From contig CAWDOP010000019.1 of NCBI GenBank assembly GCA_963804005.1, positions 62,001 to 126,000 on the forward strand: a DNA stretch of 64,000 nucleotides. The letters run 5' to 3'. Origin of the DNA: JAGXRK01 sp963804005 (GTDB taxonomy: Bacteria; Bacteroidota; Ignavibacteria; Ignavibacteriales; Ignavibacteriaceae). Both the position numbers and the translations under genes were made by a program. Below the pieces are notes generated by a model. The model saw only the letters and a list, made by a program, of their open reading frames with translations. It ran no database searches and was not told the DNA's origin. This document shows, in pieces, positions 16,185 to 24,835 of this stretch (positions are counted from its first letter, which is position 1; every line of letters starts with the position of its first letter).

Positions 16185-16281
16185 TGTCATTTCGATGGAG
16201 TCCGTGATTAAACGGACGACTGAGAAATCTAAGGGCGGTGTTCAAGATTTCTCCTCCCGACTTGTCGTGGTCGAAATGACA
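16185..16281. repeat. Dispersed-repeat-like palindrome with nested stems
   Basis: TGTCATTTCGA (16185-16195) pairs perfectly with TCGAAATGACA (16271-16281). Inside, GAGAAATCT (16222-16230) pairs with AGATTTCTC (16245-16253), and TCCGT with ACGGA forms a small hairpin (16201-16216). The nested arrangement and the GTCATTTCGA ends resemble intergenic repeat elements found in many Bacteroidota-related genomes. Confidence 0.6.
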
Positions 16282-16311
16282 TTCATAATCTTATGCTAAC
16301 ATTTATTTAAT

Positions 16312-17970
16312 TTATTTCATCATTGGAATTTTGACATTCCATTTTTTTGCATTCTCGATTGCCTGTTCGTAACCGGCATCTGCGTGGCGCATAATGCCCA
16401 TACCAGGATCATATGTAAGAACACGTTCCAATCGCTCGTCTGCTTCTTTTGTGCCGTCAGCAACTACAACCATTCCTGCGTGAATTGATTTACCAATTCC
16501 AACCCCACCGCCGTGATGCACAGAAACCCAGCTCGCACCTCCGATAGCATTTAATAATGCATTAAGAATAGGCCAATCTGCAATTGCATCACTGCCATCA
16601 ATCATTCCTTCAGTTTCTCTGTTAGGTGAAGCAACAGATCCGCAATCAAGATGGTCTCTTCCGATAACGATTGGTGCCTTAACTTTTCCGTCAGCAACAA
16701 GCTGGTTAAAAATCTTTCCCATCTTTGCACGCTCTCCATACCCTAGCCAGCAAATACGTGCAGGCAATCCTTGAAAATGCACTTTCTTTTGTGCCATATC
16801 GATCCAGTTGAGTAAAAGTATGTTATTCGGAAAAGTTTCTTTCACAGCCTGATCGGTTACATAAATGTCATTGGGATCACCGCTTAATGCAGCCCAACGG
16901 AATGGACCTTTTCCATCACAAAAAAGAGGACGAATAAATTCAGGAACAAATCCGGGAATATCGAATGCATTGGATAAACCATTTTCTTTTGCTTCGCCGC
17001 GGATGTTATTCCCATAATCAAAAACTATTGAGCCGCGTTTTTTAAATTCTAACATTGCTTCAACATGCTTTACAACTGTTTTACGTGAAAGAGAAATATA
17101 TTTTTCAGGATTAGATTTTCTTAAATCAAGCGCTTCTTCAAAACTAATTCCCATTGGAACGTAACCATTTAACATATCATGAGCGGAAGTTTGATCGGTT
17201 ACAACATCAGGAATAATTCCACGCTTTAAAATCTCATGATGAACTTCGCCGGCATTACCAACCAAACCAACTGAAATTGCTTCACCTTTTGTTTTTGCAT
17301 CTAAAACAATTTTTAATGCTTCATCAAGACTATCCGTAATTACATCAGTATAGCCTGTATCAATTCTTTTTTGAATTCTTGAACGATCAACATCAACCCC
17401 AAGAAAAGCGGCACCATTAAATGTAGCAGCAAGTGGTTGAGCGCCACCCATTCCACCTAAACCCGCAGTTAAAACAAACCTGCCTTTTAGTGAGCCGCCA
17501 AAATACTTTTTAGCAGCTTCTGCAAATGTTTCGTAAGTGCCCTGTAGAATTCCTTGAGTGCCGATATAGATCCAGCTTCCTGCGGTCATTTGTCCGTACA
17601 TTGTTAAACCGAGCTGTTCAAGTCTGCGGAACTCATCCCATGTAGCCCAATCTGGAACGAGCATTGAGTTTGAAATTATAACTCGTGGTGCATTTGTATG
17701 TGTTTTAAAAATTCCAACAGGTTTACCCGATTGGACTAAAAGTGTTTCATCATTTTCTAAGTTCTTCAGCGAATTTATAATTGCTTCGTAAGCATCCCAA
17801 TTTCGAGCAGCTTTTCCACTTCCGCCGTATACAATTAGTTCTGCAGGATTTTCCGCGACATCGGGATGAAGATTATTCATAAGCATACGCATTGCAGCTT
17901 CCTGAGTCCATCCTTTGCAGGAAATATTTACACCGGTAGGAGCTTTAATTATTTTATTTTCACGCATCAT
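16312..17970 (-). CDS. hutU: Urocanate hydratase
   Basis: The 552-residue enzyme that converts urocanate to imidazolone propionate in histidine degradation, using tightly bound NAD+. The signature around the NAD and active-site cysteine appears as GRDHLDCGSVASPNRETEG, and the glycine-rich segments GLGGMGGAQPLAATF and SVHHGGGVGIGKS are present. The length matches the family (about 550-560). It is the last gene of a minus-strand group with an adenosine deaminase and a small unknown gene. The other hut genes (hutH, hutI, hutG) are not in the window. Confidence 0.97.
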   Translation of the reverse strand: MMRENKIIKAPTGVNISCKGWTQEAAMRMLMNNLHPDVAENPAELIVYGGSGKAARNWDAYEAIINSLKNLENDETLLVQSGKPVGIFKTHTNAPRVIISNSMLVPDWATWDEFRRLEQLGLTMYGQMTAGSWIYIGTQGILQGTYETFAEAAKKYFGGSLKGRFVLTAGLGGMGGAQPLAATFNGAAFLGVDVDRSRIQKRIDTGYTDVITDSLDEALKIVLDAKTKGEAISVGLVGNAGEVHHEILKRGIIPDVVTDQTSAHDMLNGYVPMGISFEEALDLRKSNPEKYISLSRKTVVKHVEAMLEFKKRGSIVFDYGNNIRGEAKENGLSNAFDIPGFVPEFIRPLFCDGKGPFRWAALSGDPNDIYVTDQAVKETFPNNILLLNWIDMAQKKVHFQGLPARICWLGYGERAKMGKIFNQLVADGKVKAPIVIGRDHLDCGSVASPNRETEGMIDGSDAIADWPILNALLNAIGGASWVSVHHGGGVGIGKSIHAGMVVVADGTKEADERLERVLTYDPGMGIMRHADAGYEQAIENAKKWNVKIPMMK

Positions 17971-17979
17971 ATTATTTTC

Positions 17980-18315
17980 TTATCCTCTGAAATGCTTTTC
18001 AAGTGTATTATTGTATTGAGTTAACATTGATTTGTAAAACCATTTTTTAATAAACCAGGCTTTTTCCATACCTTTTTTTATGAACTTAATATTTTCTTCA
18101 AGTTGATGTGTTAATCTCGTTTTTTCATCTTTTGTAAGCTTTACAGGATTTGCATCCGAACTTAGCTTCTCAATTATTGAATTAAATGCACGTTCCTCTG
18201 CATAAAGTCTTTTATCTCCTGCAATCTGTTTTATAGCTTGTTTGCAGTAGGTAATAAGAAGTTTTTTTTCGTTCTTATCAAATTCAAAATTATAATTTTG
18301 GAATAATTTTTTCAT
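17980..18315 (-). CDS. Small helical basic protein of unknown function
   Basis: I do not recognise this protein of about 111-116 residues. It is Lys-rich, predicted mostly helical, with no signal peptide, membrane segment or cysteine motif. Two starts are possible: ATG 18315, with AAAGGAG close upstream, or ATG 18330. Both lie inside the 3' end of the adenosine deaminase gene, so translation is probably coupled. It ends 9 bases before hutU. The tight packing supports a real gene. Confidence 0.65.
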   Translation of the reverse strand: MKKLFQNYNFEFDKNEKKLLITYCKQAIKQIAGDKRLYAEERAFNSIIEKLSSDANPVKLTKDEKTRLTHQLEENIKFIKKGMEKAWFIKKWFYKSMLTQYNNTLEKHFRG

Positions 18316-19414
18316 TTTCTCCTTTAACATTATTAAACGATAATATTTTTTCTCTCATTTTTTGATAACCAGGTTTGATTACATTATAAATGTAATGTAG
18401 TCTTTCTTTGTAAGGAATAAAAGCTGATTTCATTGAGTTAAGTGTAATCTTTTCAAAATCCTCAAAGTTTAAATTGAAGTATTCAATAGCTGTTAAAAAT
18501 TCCTTTGTCATCGTTGTGTCACTCATCAACCTGTCATCAGTGTTTAGAGTAACTCGGAATTTTTCTTTATACAAAATTCCGAAAGGATGATTTTCTATTT
18601 TGTCAATTGCGCCTGTATGAACATTGGAAAGCAGACATATTTCTAGGGGAATTCTTTTATCTAAAACATATTGAGCAAGTTCACCAAAACTTATTACGTT
18701 GCCATCAGAATCCAAAACAATATCTTCGAGCAATCTAGTTGCATGTCCTATGCGATGAGCACCGCACCATTGTATAGCCTGCCAAATTGAATCTTTACCA
18801 AATGCTTCACCGGCATGTACGGTAATATTGAAGTTTGCTCTCTGAATGTATTGAAAAGCTTCTATGTGTTTTTTGGGAGGATAGCCTCCTTCTTCACCGG
18901 CAAGATCAAAACCAACCACGCCATCATTTCGGAAATTCACGGCAAGCTCTGCGATATCTAAAGTATCTTTCATATTACGCATTCCACAAAGAATTACTCC
19001 AAAGCCAACCCCGAATTCCTTTTTGCCTCTCTCTAATCCGGTAAGGACGGCATTAACAGAATCTTCGTAATACATTCCTTTCATCCTGTGGTAAACCGGG
19101 GCAAATCTTGTTTCAACATAAACAACACCATCATTGTGCATATCTTCAATCATTTCATATGCAACACGTTCAAGACCTTCTTTAGTTTGCATTACCGCAA
19201 TAGTATGTTCAAATCCTTGAAGATATTCAACAAGATTTCCTTTATTAGCCCCACGATGGAACCATTTTCCGAGCTCTCCAGCATCTTTTGTAGGAAGTTT
19301 TCTATATTTTGCATCATCAGCCAACTCTATTATTGTTTGTGGACGCAATCCTCCATCAAGATGATCGTGCAAAAGAACTTTGGGAACTGAGCGAATAACT
19401 TTTTCGGTAGTCAA
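18290..19414 (-). CDS. Adenosine deaminase family protein
   Basis: A 374-residue metal-dependent deaminase of the TIM-barrel amidohydrolase superfamily. Metal and catalytic motifs are HDHLDGGLRP (residues 16-25), TVHAGEAFG (about 199-207), RIGHATRL (about 222-229) and NTDDRLMSD (about 291-299). It should convert adenosine to inosine, although related deaminases use other purines. It is the first gene of the unit with the small unknown gene and hutU, and overlaps the former by 26-41 bases. Confidence 0.9.
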   Translation of the reverse strand: MTTEKVIRSVPKVLLHDHLDGGLRPQTIIELADDAKYRKLPTKDAGELGKWFHRGANKGNLVEYLQGFEHTIAVMQTKEGLERVAYEMIEDMHNDGVVYVETRFAPVYHRMKGMYYEDSVNAVLTGLERGKKEFGVGFGVILCGMRNMKDTLDIAELAVNFRNDGVVGFDLAGEEGGYPPKKHIEAFQYIQRANFNITVHAGEAFGKDSIWQAIQWCGAHRIGHATRLLEDIVLDSDGNVISFGELAQYVLDKRIPLEICLLSNVHTGAIDKIENHPFGILYKEKFRVTLNTDDRLMSDTTMTKEFLTAIEYFNLNFEDFEKITLNSMKSAFIPYKERLHYIYNVIKPGYQKMREKILSFNNVKGENEKIIPKL

Positions 19415-19595
19415 AATAACCTCGATTTTATTCCGAAAATTATCCTTTTAGTGTCCTAAAATCAATTTATAGTTATTGTTAAAAAAATCTATACTTATTT
19501 AGAAAATAATGTATTATTTTTACGTTTGAATTTGAACTCTATATTCAGAAGTTTAAGTACATTATTAAGCAATAAACGTATAAATCGGAGAAAGA

Positions 19596-20744
19596 ATGAA
19601 ACATTACAAACTTTTCGTTGCAACAGCTGTATTATTAGGTTTATTTTTCAGCGGTTATCAATGCTCATCAACAGAGCTAACAAGTGCAAAGCTATACATT
19701 CAGCAAAAGAACTATGATAAAGCAATTGAAGTTTTGCAGAAAGAAATTGACAAAAATCCTCAGAGTGATGAAGGTATATATCTTCTTGGCTATGTGAACG
19801 GAGAAAAAGGTAATTACAAGGAAATGGTTGATGCTTATAACAGATCACTTGGCATAAGTAAAAAATTCGAAAAAGAAATTACTGATTCAAAAAAATATTT
19901 CTGGGCTACAACTTTTAATCGCGGAGTGAATATTTTCCAAAAAGGAAATAGAGCTACTGATCCAGATAGTATGACTGTTCTTTATGATATGGCAATTAGT
20001 GATTTTAAATCCGCAATTATGATTGAACCTGACTCAGCAGATAATTACAAAAATCTTGCATTTGTTCAGCTGAGCAAAGGAGATAATGATGAAGCTATTC
20101 CACAATTGGAAAAATTAATTGAGCTTGAAAACTCAGTTGAAGGCTACCGATTCTTGGGTGAGATTTATTTGGTAAAAGGCATTAATCTTAATAGTCAGGA
20201 AAAAAAAGCTGAAGCAAAAGAAAATTTTGAAAAGGCAGCAGATATACTTAAAAAAGGAAACCAACTTTATCCCGATGATCAAGAGATATCTCTTTCTCTT
20301 TCTAACGCATTAATTAATCTTGATAAACCCGGTGAAGCAGTAGGCTTATTCAAAAAAGCCGTTGAGAAAAATCCTGAAGATAAATATAACAGATATAATT
20401 ATGGTGTAGTTCTTCTTAGTGTTGATGACTATGAAACTGCTGAACAGCAATTCTTGAAGGCATTGGAACTAGATCCTGAATATAACAACGCAATTTTTAA
20501 CCTTGGCGTTACTTATTTGAAATGGGGAGCTTACATTAATAAAAAAGCCGAAGAAGAAGGAAAAATGACTACTGAATATAAGGTGAAATACGAAAAAGCT
20601 TTACCTTATCTTGAAAAAGCAGTTGAGATGGAAGGTTCTGAAGATGCTAATATTTGGGAAACGTTAGGTAAAGTTTATTCTGTTCTTGGTATGCAGGAAG
20701 ATGCAACAAATGCATTTAATAAAGCTGATGAATTAAGAAAATAA
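19596..20744 (+). CDS. TPR-repeat protein with signal peptide (possible lipoprotein)
   Basis: A 382-residue secreted protein. The N-terminus is a signal peptide (KHYKLFVATAVLLGLFFSG) followed by YQCSS; the cysteine may be a lipidation site, but the lipobox is not canonical. The rest is a series of tetratricopeptide repeats (for example YDKAIEVLQKEIDKNPQSDE and YETAEQQFLKALELDPEYNN), which form helical scaffolds for protein interaction. It is followed 10 bases later by a DUF3467 gene. The partner is unknown. Confidence 0.85.
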   Translation: MKHYKLFVATAVLLGLFFSGYQCSSTELTSAKLYIQQKNYDKAIEVLQKEIDKNPQSDEGIYLLGYVNGEKGNYKEMVDAYNRSLGISKKFEKEITDSKKYFWATTFNRGVNIFQKGNRATDPDSMTVLYDMAISDFKSAIMIEPDSADNYKNLAFVQLSKGDNDEAIPQLEKLIELENSVEGYRFLGEIYLVKGINLNSQEKKAEAKENFEKAADILKKGNQLYPDDQEISLSLSNALINLDKPGEAVGLFKKAVEKNPEDKYNRYNYGVVLLSVDDYETAEQQFLKALELDPEYNNAIFNLGVTYLKWGAYINKKAEEEGKMTTEYKVKYEKALPYLEKAVEMEGSEDANIWETLGKVYSVLGMQEDATNAFNKADELRK

Positions 20745-20754
20745 AAAGATTAAT

Positions 20755-21084
20755 ATGAGTCAAACTAAAATTCCGCCTCAGGGGCAGCAGATAAATATTG
20801 AGATTGGTGAAAAGGAAGCAGAAGGAATTTATTCCAACCTTGCTATCATTTCTCATTCTCCTGCTGAGTTTGTAATTGATTTTACGCGTGTTGTTCCCGG
20901 AGTTCCTAAAGCTAAAGTTCACGCAAGAATTATTACTACACCTCAGCATGCAAAGATGCTTTTAAAGGCTCTTAAAGAAAACATCGATAAGTTCGAAGCA
21001 AAATTTGGTGAAGTTAAAATTGAGAGTCAGCCGAATCAACACTTTGGATTTGTTCCCCCAAAACCGGATGAAAAAGTGAATTAG
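20755..21084 (+). CDS. DUF3467 family protein
   Basis: A 109-residue cytoplasmic protein matching the DUF3467 pattern: an N-terminal strand with EAEGIYSNLAIISHSPAEFVIDF, the RVVPG(V)PKAKVHARIITTPQHAKMLL core and a Pro-rich tail. The family is widespread but uncharacterised. Homologues often have about 100 residues, so this copy looks complete. It shares a transcript with the TPR gene and is followed by a strong bidirectional terminator. Confidence 0.85.
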   Translation: MSQTKIPPQGQQINIEIGEKEAEGIYSNLAIISHSPAEFVIDFTRVVPGVPKAKVHARIITTPQHAKMLLKALKENIDKFEAKFGEVKIESQPNQHFGFVPPKPDEKVN

Positions 21085-21104
21085 AAGTTTAGTTAATAAT
21101 TTCC

Positions 21105-21146
21105 AAAAGGCTGTGCGGCATTGCTATCACAGCCTTTTCTTTTTTA
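21105..21146. terminator. Bidirectional terminator between DUF3467 and lptG
   Basis: AAAAGGCTGTG (21105-21115) pairs with CACAGCCTTTT (21128-21138) and is followed by a T-rich run. The A and T flanks make it functional in both directions, which suits the convergent genes on either side. Confidence 0.9.
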
Positions 21147-21251
21147 AAAAATATCTTGAGTGTTTACTTTGTTCTTAATACGTATTGCTTAGAATAAAAG
21201 GTTGTATTTATATTGAAGTTATAGAGGTAGTGGTGTATTAACTTGGACTTG

Positions 21252-22337
21252 CTATAATCTTGAACGCAAAACATTATAAACTGCTCCGGCAAGAAAGATA
21301 AGATTTGCTAACCAGGCAGTTAAAAGGGGATCCAGAGCACCGTTTTTACCAAAAGCCTGGCTGACCTTCATAAAAACCAAATAGAGGAAAGTGACAAGAA
21401 TATTTATTCCCACTTGGGCAGCTATTCCGCCTTTTCTTTTGTTGGCTGAGATAGGTAAACCGAAAAGAACTACGATTAAAGGAGTGACTGCAAATGCAAA
21501 TCGTGAGTGATATTCAATCAGAGTTGGCGTAGGATCATTACCGGCTCTGCGTTGAGAATCAATCATTTCCTTAAGTTCAACTAGATTCATTTCTGCAATT
21601 TTTTGCTGCTTCTTTAAAAGATCATCCGGAGAGAAATTAAGATTATCAATCTCAAGAGATGCAAAATAATTAGCTTTCTGTCCTTCAGAAAAAGATCTTT
21701 TAACTCCATCTTTAGCTACCCAGACACTTTTTGTAGTATCATAAACTAATCTTGTAGCATCAATTCTCTCTGTCATTTTTGTAATATCATTAGAATCGAA
21801 CTCCTGAATACTTACACGATTAGCCTGATCAATATTATTATCAAAATATGAAATACTAACAATCCTTGTCTTCGTATCCTGAAAATAGATATTACTTCCT
21901 GTGAAGCTGAGATTTTTTTTAAGATAAACTTGCTCAATATTTATTTTAATTTTATTAGCCGATGGGACAACGTATCCACCAAAATAAATTGATAAAACTG
22001 TAATAAAGAAAGTAGTTACAAGAAATGGAGCCATAAAACGATAGAGACTTACTCCACTAGCTTTAATTGCGGTCAGTTCACTTAGATTAGCAGCCTTCCC
22101 GGCAGTAAACAAAGCCGCAAATAAAACTGCTACCGGTGTCATCAGTTTTATCATTTCCGGGGCAAAGACAAAGTAATAATGAAATATTTGTAACGCCGGT
22201 ACATTCTGATCAATAAAATCATCAAGATTTTCCATTGCATCAATTACAACAAATATTAATGTGAATGCAAGAAGACCAAACAGCACAGTTTGTAGAAACT
22301 GTTTAATAAGGTATTTGTCAAGAATTTTGATTTTCAC
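21252..22337 (-). CDS. LptF/LptG family permease (LptG-like)
   Basis: A 361-residue inner-membrane protein of the YjgP/YjgQ family. It has three membrane helices at each end (about 12-35, 55-80, 95-120 and 275-295, 305-325, 335-355) separated by a periplasmic beta-jellyroll. Early motifs are LDKYLIKQFLQTVLFGLLAF and LSELTAIKASGVSLYRF. With LptF it forms the permease that extracts LPS and passes it to the Lpt bridge. It overlaps the upstream paralogue by 20 bases. Confidence 0.88.
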   Translation of the reverse strand: MKIKILDKYLIKQFLQTVLFGLLAFTLIFVVIDAMENLDDFIDQNVPALQIFHYYFVFAPEMIKLMTPVAVLFAALFTAGKAANLSELTAIKASGVSLYRFMAPFLVTTFFITVLSIYFGGYVVPSANKIKINIEQVYLKKNLSFTGSNIYFQDTKTRIVSISYFDNNIDQANRVSIQEFDSNDITKMTERIDATRLVYDTTKSVWVAKDGVKRSFSEGQKANYFASLEIDNLNFSPDDLLKKQQKIAEMNLVELKEMIDSQRRAGNDPTPTLIEYHSRFAFAVTPLIVVLFGLPISANKRKGGIAAQVGINILVTFLYLVFMKVSQAFGKNGALDPLLTAWLANLIFLAGAVYNVLRSRL

Positions 22338-23697
22338 TGTTGGGCTCTTTTTGACTGAAGAATTTCGGAATGTATTTTTTTATAAAATCGAAACTGATTG
22401 TTGTTAATTCTCTGTTTGTTTTGATAGTTAATATAATTCCCGCTGTTGTTAAAACAATGTTAGCTGCCCACATACCAATAAATGGTGAAAAGAATCCTCT
22501 TTCTGCTAATTTCTCCCCACCGATTAAGAATGCCCAATAAAGAAGAAAGAAAAATAAACTAATACTTGCGGCTGTTCCGAATCCACCTTTTCTTACCATC
22601 ACACCGAGCGGAGCGCCAATAAGAATAAAAACAATACATGCAGCCGGTAGTGCATATTTTTTATAAACTTCAACTTCATACTTTTCAATTTCACGTTCTT
22701 GCCATTCAATACGTTTGTAAGTTGAATTTACAATATTTTTTGCTGTTTTGATTTTCTCAAGAGATCTAATGTAAACTACGTCCGGTGATATTAGTTTTAC
22801 GTCTCCGCCCGCTCTAAAAGGAGGAATTTGCCCATTAAACATATACTTATCAACTTCTGCATAAAGTGAAGTAAGAATTTCAGCTTTTTGAACTATTAAA
22901 CTGTCGATAACATAATTCATATCTTCAACACTCATTTCTCTTTCTCCACGCGTTGCAATACCTGATTGCCTGAATGAAAATTGTTCAGCATCCATTGTTA
23001 TTCGATGTCTGCTAAACTCAAGCTTCCTGTACATAGAAGTATTTTGAATTTCAGATTCGTGGATTTCTCCATTAGTAAGATCCATCATCAGTTTCGTTCT
23101 GTCTTCCGAAAAGAAAATTTTACCTTCCTCAGCAGTTACAACATTTATTTTTGAAGGATTCGAGTAATCATAAATTGTCACATCAAAAAGCTTATTTTCT
23201 TTTTGATCCATTTGTCTGGAAAGAATAGCGTAATTATAAACTTCCTGAGAGAAAACGCCAGGTTCAAGAGATAAAGTGGGTTTCTTTTGTGAAATATCCT
23301 GCATCAGCATTTTAGCCTGATGATTGGCATCGGGAAGTACTTCATTATTAAATTCAAATAAAAGAAATGCAACAACAATACTTGCAGCAAGAGCAGGAAT
23401 CATCATTTTGTATAAACTAATGCCGGATGATTTCATTATTGTTACTTCGTTATTCTGCGACATATTTCCATAAGCCATCAATGTAGCGACTAATGTGGAC
23501 ATCGGAACAACAAGAACGAACATCCAGGATAAATTAAAAACCACTAATTGGACTATTGTCCAAATATCCAAACCTTTTCCTACCAACCTATCTGCAAATT
23601 TCATCAGAAACTGAAGTAAAAAAATGCACATTAAGGTTACATTGGCAAAAAGGAAAGGAATAAAATGGTTTTTTAATATGTATCTGGTTAAAATCAT
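22318..23697 (-). CDS. LptF/LptG family permease (LptF-like)
   Basis: A 459-residue paralogue of the next gene with the same three-plus-three helix layout. The N-terminal elements ILTRYILKNHFIPFLFANVT and NNEVTIMKSSGISLYKMM are the YjgP/YjgQ signatures. The central periplasmic domain is about 100 residues longer than in the LptG-like partner and contains a predicted coiled stretch near residue 300. The pair implies an outer membrane with lipopolysaccharide or a related lipid. The gene starts divergently from a secreted-protein gene. Confidence 0.87.
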   Translation of the reverse strand: MILTRYILKNHFIPFLFANVTLMCIFLLQFLMKFADRLVGKGLDIWTIVQLVVFNLSWMFVLVVPMSTLVATLMAYGNMSQNNEVTIMKSSGISLYKMMIPALAASIVVAFLLFEFNNEVLPDANHQAKMLMQDISQKKPTLSLEPGVFSQEVYNYAILSRQMDQKENKLFDVTIYDYSNPSKINVVTAEEGKIFFSEDRTKLMMDLTNGEIHESEIQNTSMYRKLEFSRHRITMDAEQFSFRQSGIATRGEREMSVEDMNYVIDSLIVQKAEILTSLYAEVDKYMFNGQIPPFRAGGDVKLISPDVVYIRSLEKIKTAKNIVNSTYKRIEWQEREIEKYEVEVYKKYALPAACIVFILIGAPLGVMVRKGGFGTAASISLFFFLLYWAFLIGGEKLAERGFFSPFIGMWAANIVLTTAGIILTIKTNRELTTISFDFIKKYIPKFFSQKEPNSENQNS

Positions 23698-23755
23698 TTG
23701 ACGAATATAATAACCGTTTAATAGTTTAACAATAAAAATAATTCAAGATTTAAGG

Positions 23756-23784
23756 ATAAGAATTCTTATATTTCATATGTGAAA
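23756..23784. promoter_or_regulatory. Palindromic site between divergent genes
   Basis: ATAAGAATTCTTAT (23756-23769) is a perfect 14-bp palindrome. It is followed immediately by TTTCA/TGAAA arms (23771-23784). Both lie in the 109-base gap between the divergent lptF-like gene and a secreted-protein gene, so an operator is possible, though AT-rich palindromes also arise by chance. Confidence 0.3.
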
Positions 23785-23806
23785 TTTACAGAATTAACTG
23801 GTTCAA

Positions 23807-24835
23807 ATGCTAAGTAGACTTTATTGCACAATTCTCGTTCATTTTTTATTTTTTAATGGTCTTGTTCAATCTCAAAGTATTGAATCAGTCAGAGATATTG
23901 CCTATCCGAATTGGTTAAAATCAGAAGATTACCGCACAGATCAAACCTCTGGAATTGCTTTTGTAAATTCTCAAAGTTGTAAGAAAACTTTTATTCTTGC
24001 TGATGATCTTGGTTCGCTTCATAGATTTGTTATTCTTGAAGACAGCATCTTTAAATTTTATCCGATTCGTTTTAGTCAACAGGTTATCGAATACTTAAAA
24101 GATTTCCCTAAGCTTGATTTTGAAGAGATTGTCTATGACAGATATGAAGATAAATTCTATCTTTCAATTGAAGGCAATACAGAAGCTTATGCTGATTGGG
24201 TTGGCATTTATGAAATAAAATTCAATGTTTCAATTGATACGTTGGTTAAGATTCAAAAAATCAATTTTCACCCGGAAGAGCAATTTCTTAAATATACTGC
24301 GTGGAATATTGGTTATGAAGGTTTAGGTGTTGATTCGAGATATTTTTATCTGGGCTTAGAAGGTTTTTTAAATGGAAAAACTTTTACTGATAGTACAGTT
24401 CTTTTTATAGCAGATAAAAGTTCAAAAGAAATAATTAAAGAAATAGGCACAAAACAACTTGGAATTGGTTCAATAACTGGGTTATTTTGTGATAAAGATA
24501 TATCATTATGGTTGTTAGACAGAAATAACTTAAAAATATTTCATCTGGAATTTGATGATGAATTAAATATTAAGTCATTAATTTCATTTAACTTTGAACC
24601 CATAATTCCAAATTATACGAATCTTAATTATGTTGGCTCGTATGAATCCATAACAATGGATGAGGAAGAAAATATTTATATTATTGATGATCCTTGGCGT
24701 CAGTTTTTTGTGCCGCCGGAAAACATTCTTTCACAACTTGATGAAAAAACAATAGATAATTTTAAAAAACATATCCCTATAATTGATAGGTTAAAAATAA
24801 AAACTAAAGGAGCTAAGTGTGGACCGGGTAATTAA
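23807..24835 (+). CDS. Secreted protein of unknown function, probable beta-propeller
   Basis: A 342-residue protein with a signal peptide (about residues 1-22, ending VQSQS). The body alternates strands and aromatic-acidic loops: SGIAFVNSQ, FEEIVYDRYEDKFYLSIEGN, YEGLGVDSRYFYLGLEG, and ESITMDEEENIYIIDDPW. This is the pattern of phytase-like or SdiA-regulated-type propellers that read as periplasmic phosphodiesterase-like proteins. No catalytic residues could be assigned. Its 3' end overlaps the M20 peptidase gene by 17 bases. Confidence 0.7.
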   Translation: MLSRLYCTILVHFLFFNGLVQSQSIESVRDIAYPNWLKSEDYRTDQTSGIAFVNSQSCKKTFILADDLGSLHRFVILEDSIFKFYPIRFSQQVIEYLKDFPKLDFEEIVYDRYEDKFYLSIEGNTEAYADWVGIYEIKFNVSIDTLVKIQKINFHPEEQFLKYTAWNIGYEGLGVDSRYFYLGLEGFLNGKTFTDSTVLFIADKSSKEIIKEIGTKQLGIGSITGLFCDKDISLWLLDRNNLKIFHLEFDDELNIKSLISFNFEPIIPNYTNLNYVGSYESITMDEEENIYIIDDPWRQFFVPPENILSQLDEKTIDNFKKHIPIIDRLKIKTKGAKCGPGN

